From assembly GCA_029933275.1 (NCBI GenBank), contig JAOZOM010000114.1, positions 1 through 5,944 of the forward strand: a stretch of 5,944 bases of DNA, written 5' to 3'. Below the pieces are notes generated by a model. The model was not told the DNA's origin and did not search any database. It was given only the letters and a program-made list of their open reading frames with translations. Source of the stretch: Anaerolineales bacterium. GTDB taxonomy: Bacteria; Chloroflexota; Anaerolineae; Anaerolineales; Villigracilaceae. This document shows, one piece after another, positions 5,875-5,944 of this stretch; positions within the stretch are counted from its first letter, which is position 1, and each line of letters begins with the position of its first letter. A program made the translations under genes and the position numbers.

Positions 5875-5905
5875 ATTGTATATCAAATACTGAAAACTCT
5901 GTAAA
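5875..5905 (-). promoter_or_regulatory. Candidate promoter of tlyA, giving a leaderless mRNA
   Basis: On the minus strand TTTACA (5905-5900, five of six to TTGACA) precedes TACAAT (5880-5875, five of six to TATAAT) by 19 bp. With 17 bp spacing the overlapping TATACA (5882-5877) would serve instead. The -10 ends 6 nt before ATG 5868, so transcription would begin at or very near the start codon. This agrees with the absence of a Shine-Dalgarno sequence. Confidence 0.45.
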
Positions 5906-5916
5906 AGTCTTAAAAT

Positions 5917-5938
5917 GTGAAAAACGACCTATTTTCAC
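5917..5938. repeat. Short inverted repeat upstream of tlyA
   Basis: GTGAAAA (5917-5923) and TTTTCAC (5932-5938) form a perfect 7-bp inverted repeat around 8 nt. It lies just upstream of the candidate -35 of tlyA. It could be an operator or a weak hairpin behind a gene beyond the window. The stem is AT-rich, so a terminator is not convincing. Confidence 0.35.
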
Positions 5939-5944
5939 CGCGAA

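Overview
The window looks like a chromosomal piece of a respiring, probably menaquinone-using bacterium. Protein style (b6-type split cytochrome b with a PEWY motif, Tat-type Rieske protein, cytochrome c fused to the subunit IV-like protein) and moderate GC content remind me of Chloroflexota, perhaps Anaerolineae. That assignment is from memory and was not tested by any search. There is no sign of mobile DNA, CRISPR, tRNA or rRNA.

Left part (1-1402, minus strand): a tight succinate dehydrogenase operon in the order sdhC, sdhD, sdhA. sdhA runs off the left edge after 190 codons. Gaps between genes are 12 bp, and each Shine-Dalgarno sequence overlaps or touches the stop codon of the gene before it. 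A 261 bp AT-rich divergent intergenic region (1403-1663) follows, holding candidate promoters and two short direct repeats.

Centre (1664-3984, plus strand): a three-gene cytochrome bc/b6f-like quinol oxidase operon. It encodes a Rieske protein, a four-helix b6-like cytochrome b, and an unusual 386-residue protein that joins a subunit IV-like membrane part (PEWY) to two different c-type cytochrome domains. A strong hairpin terminator at 4019-4063 closes it. Together the divergent operons would feed electrons from succinate into the quinone pool (SDH) and from quinol to a c-type haem acceptor (bc complex). No terminal oxidase is present in the window.

Right part (4098-5868, minus strand): tlyA (S4 plus FtsJ-type 2'-O rRNA methyltransferase) followed, with a 17 bp overlap, by a double-SIS sugar-phosphate isomerase/deaminase that resembles the GlmS C-terminal half without its glutaminase domain. 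This pair converges on the bc operon at the shared terminator. The tlyA start has no Shine-Dalgarno sequence and lies directly after a promoter-like -10 element, suggesting a leaderless mRNA.

The most interesting points are the diheme subunit IV fusion, the Rieske cluster loop that lacks both potential-raising hydroxyl residues, the lack of the haem-ci cysteine and the altered LPWDQ motif in cytochrome b, and the shared divergent control region.
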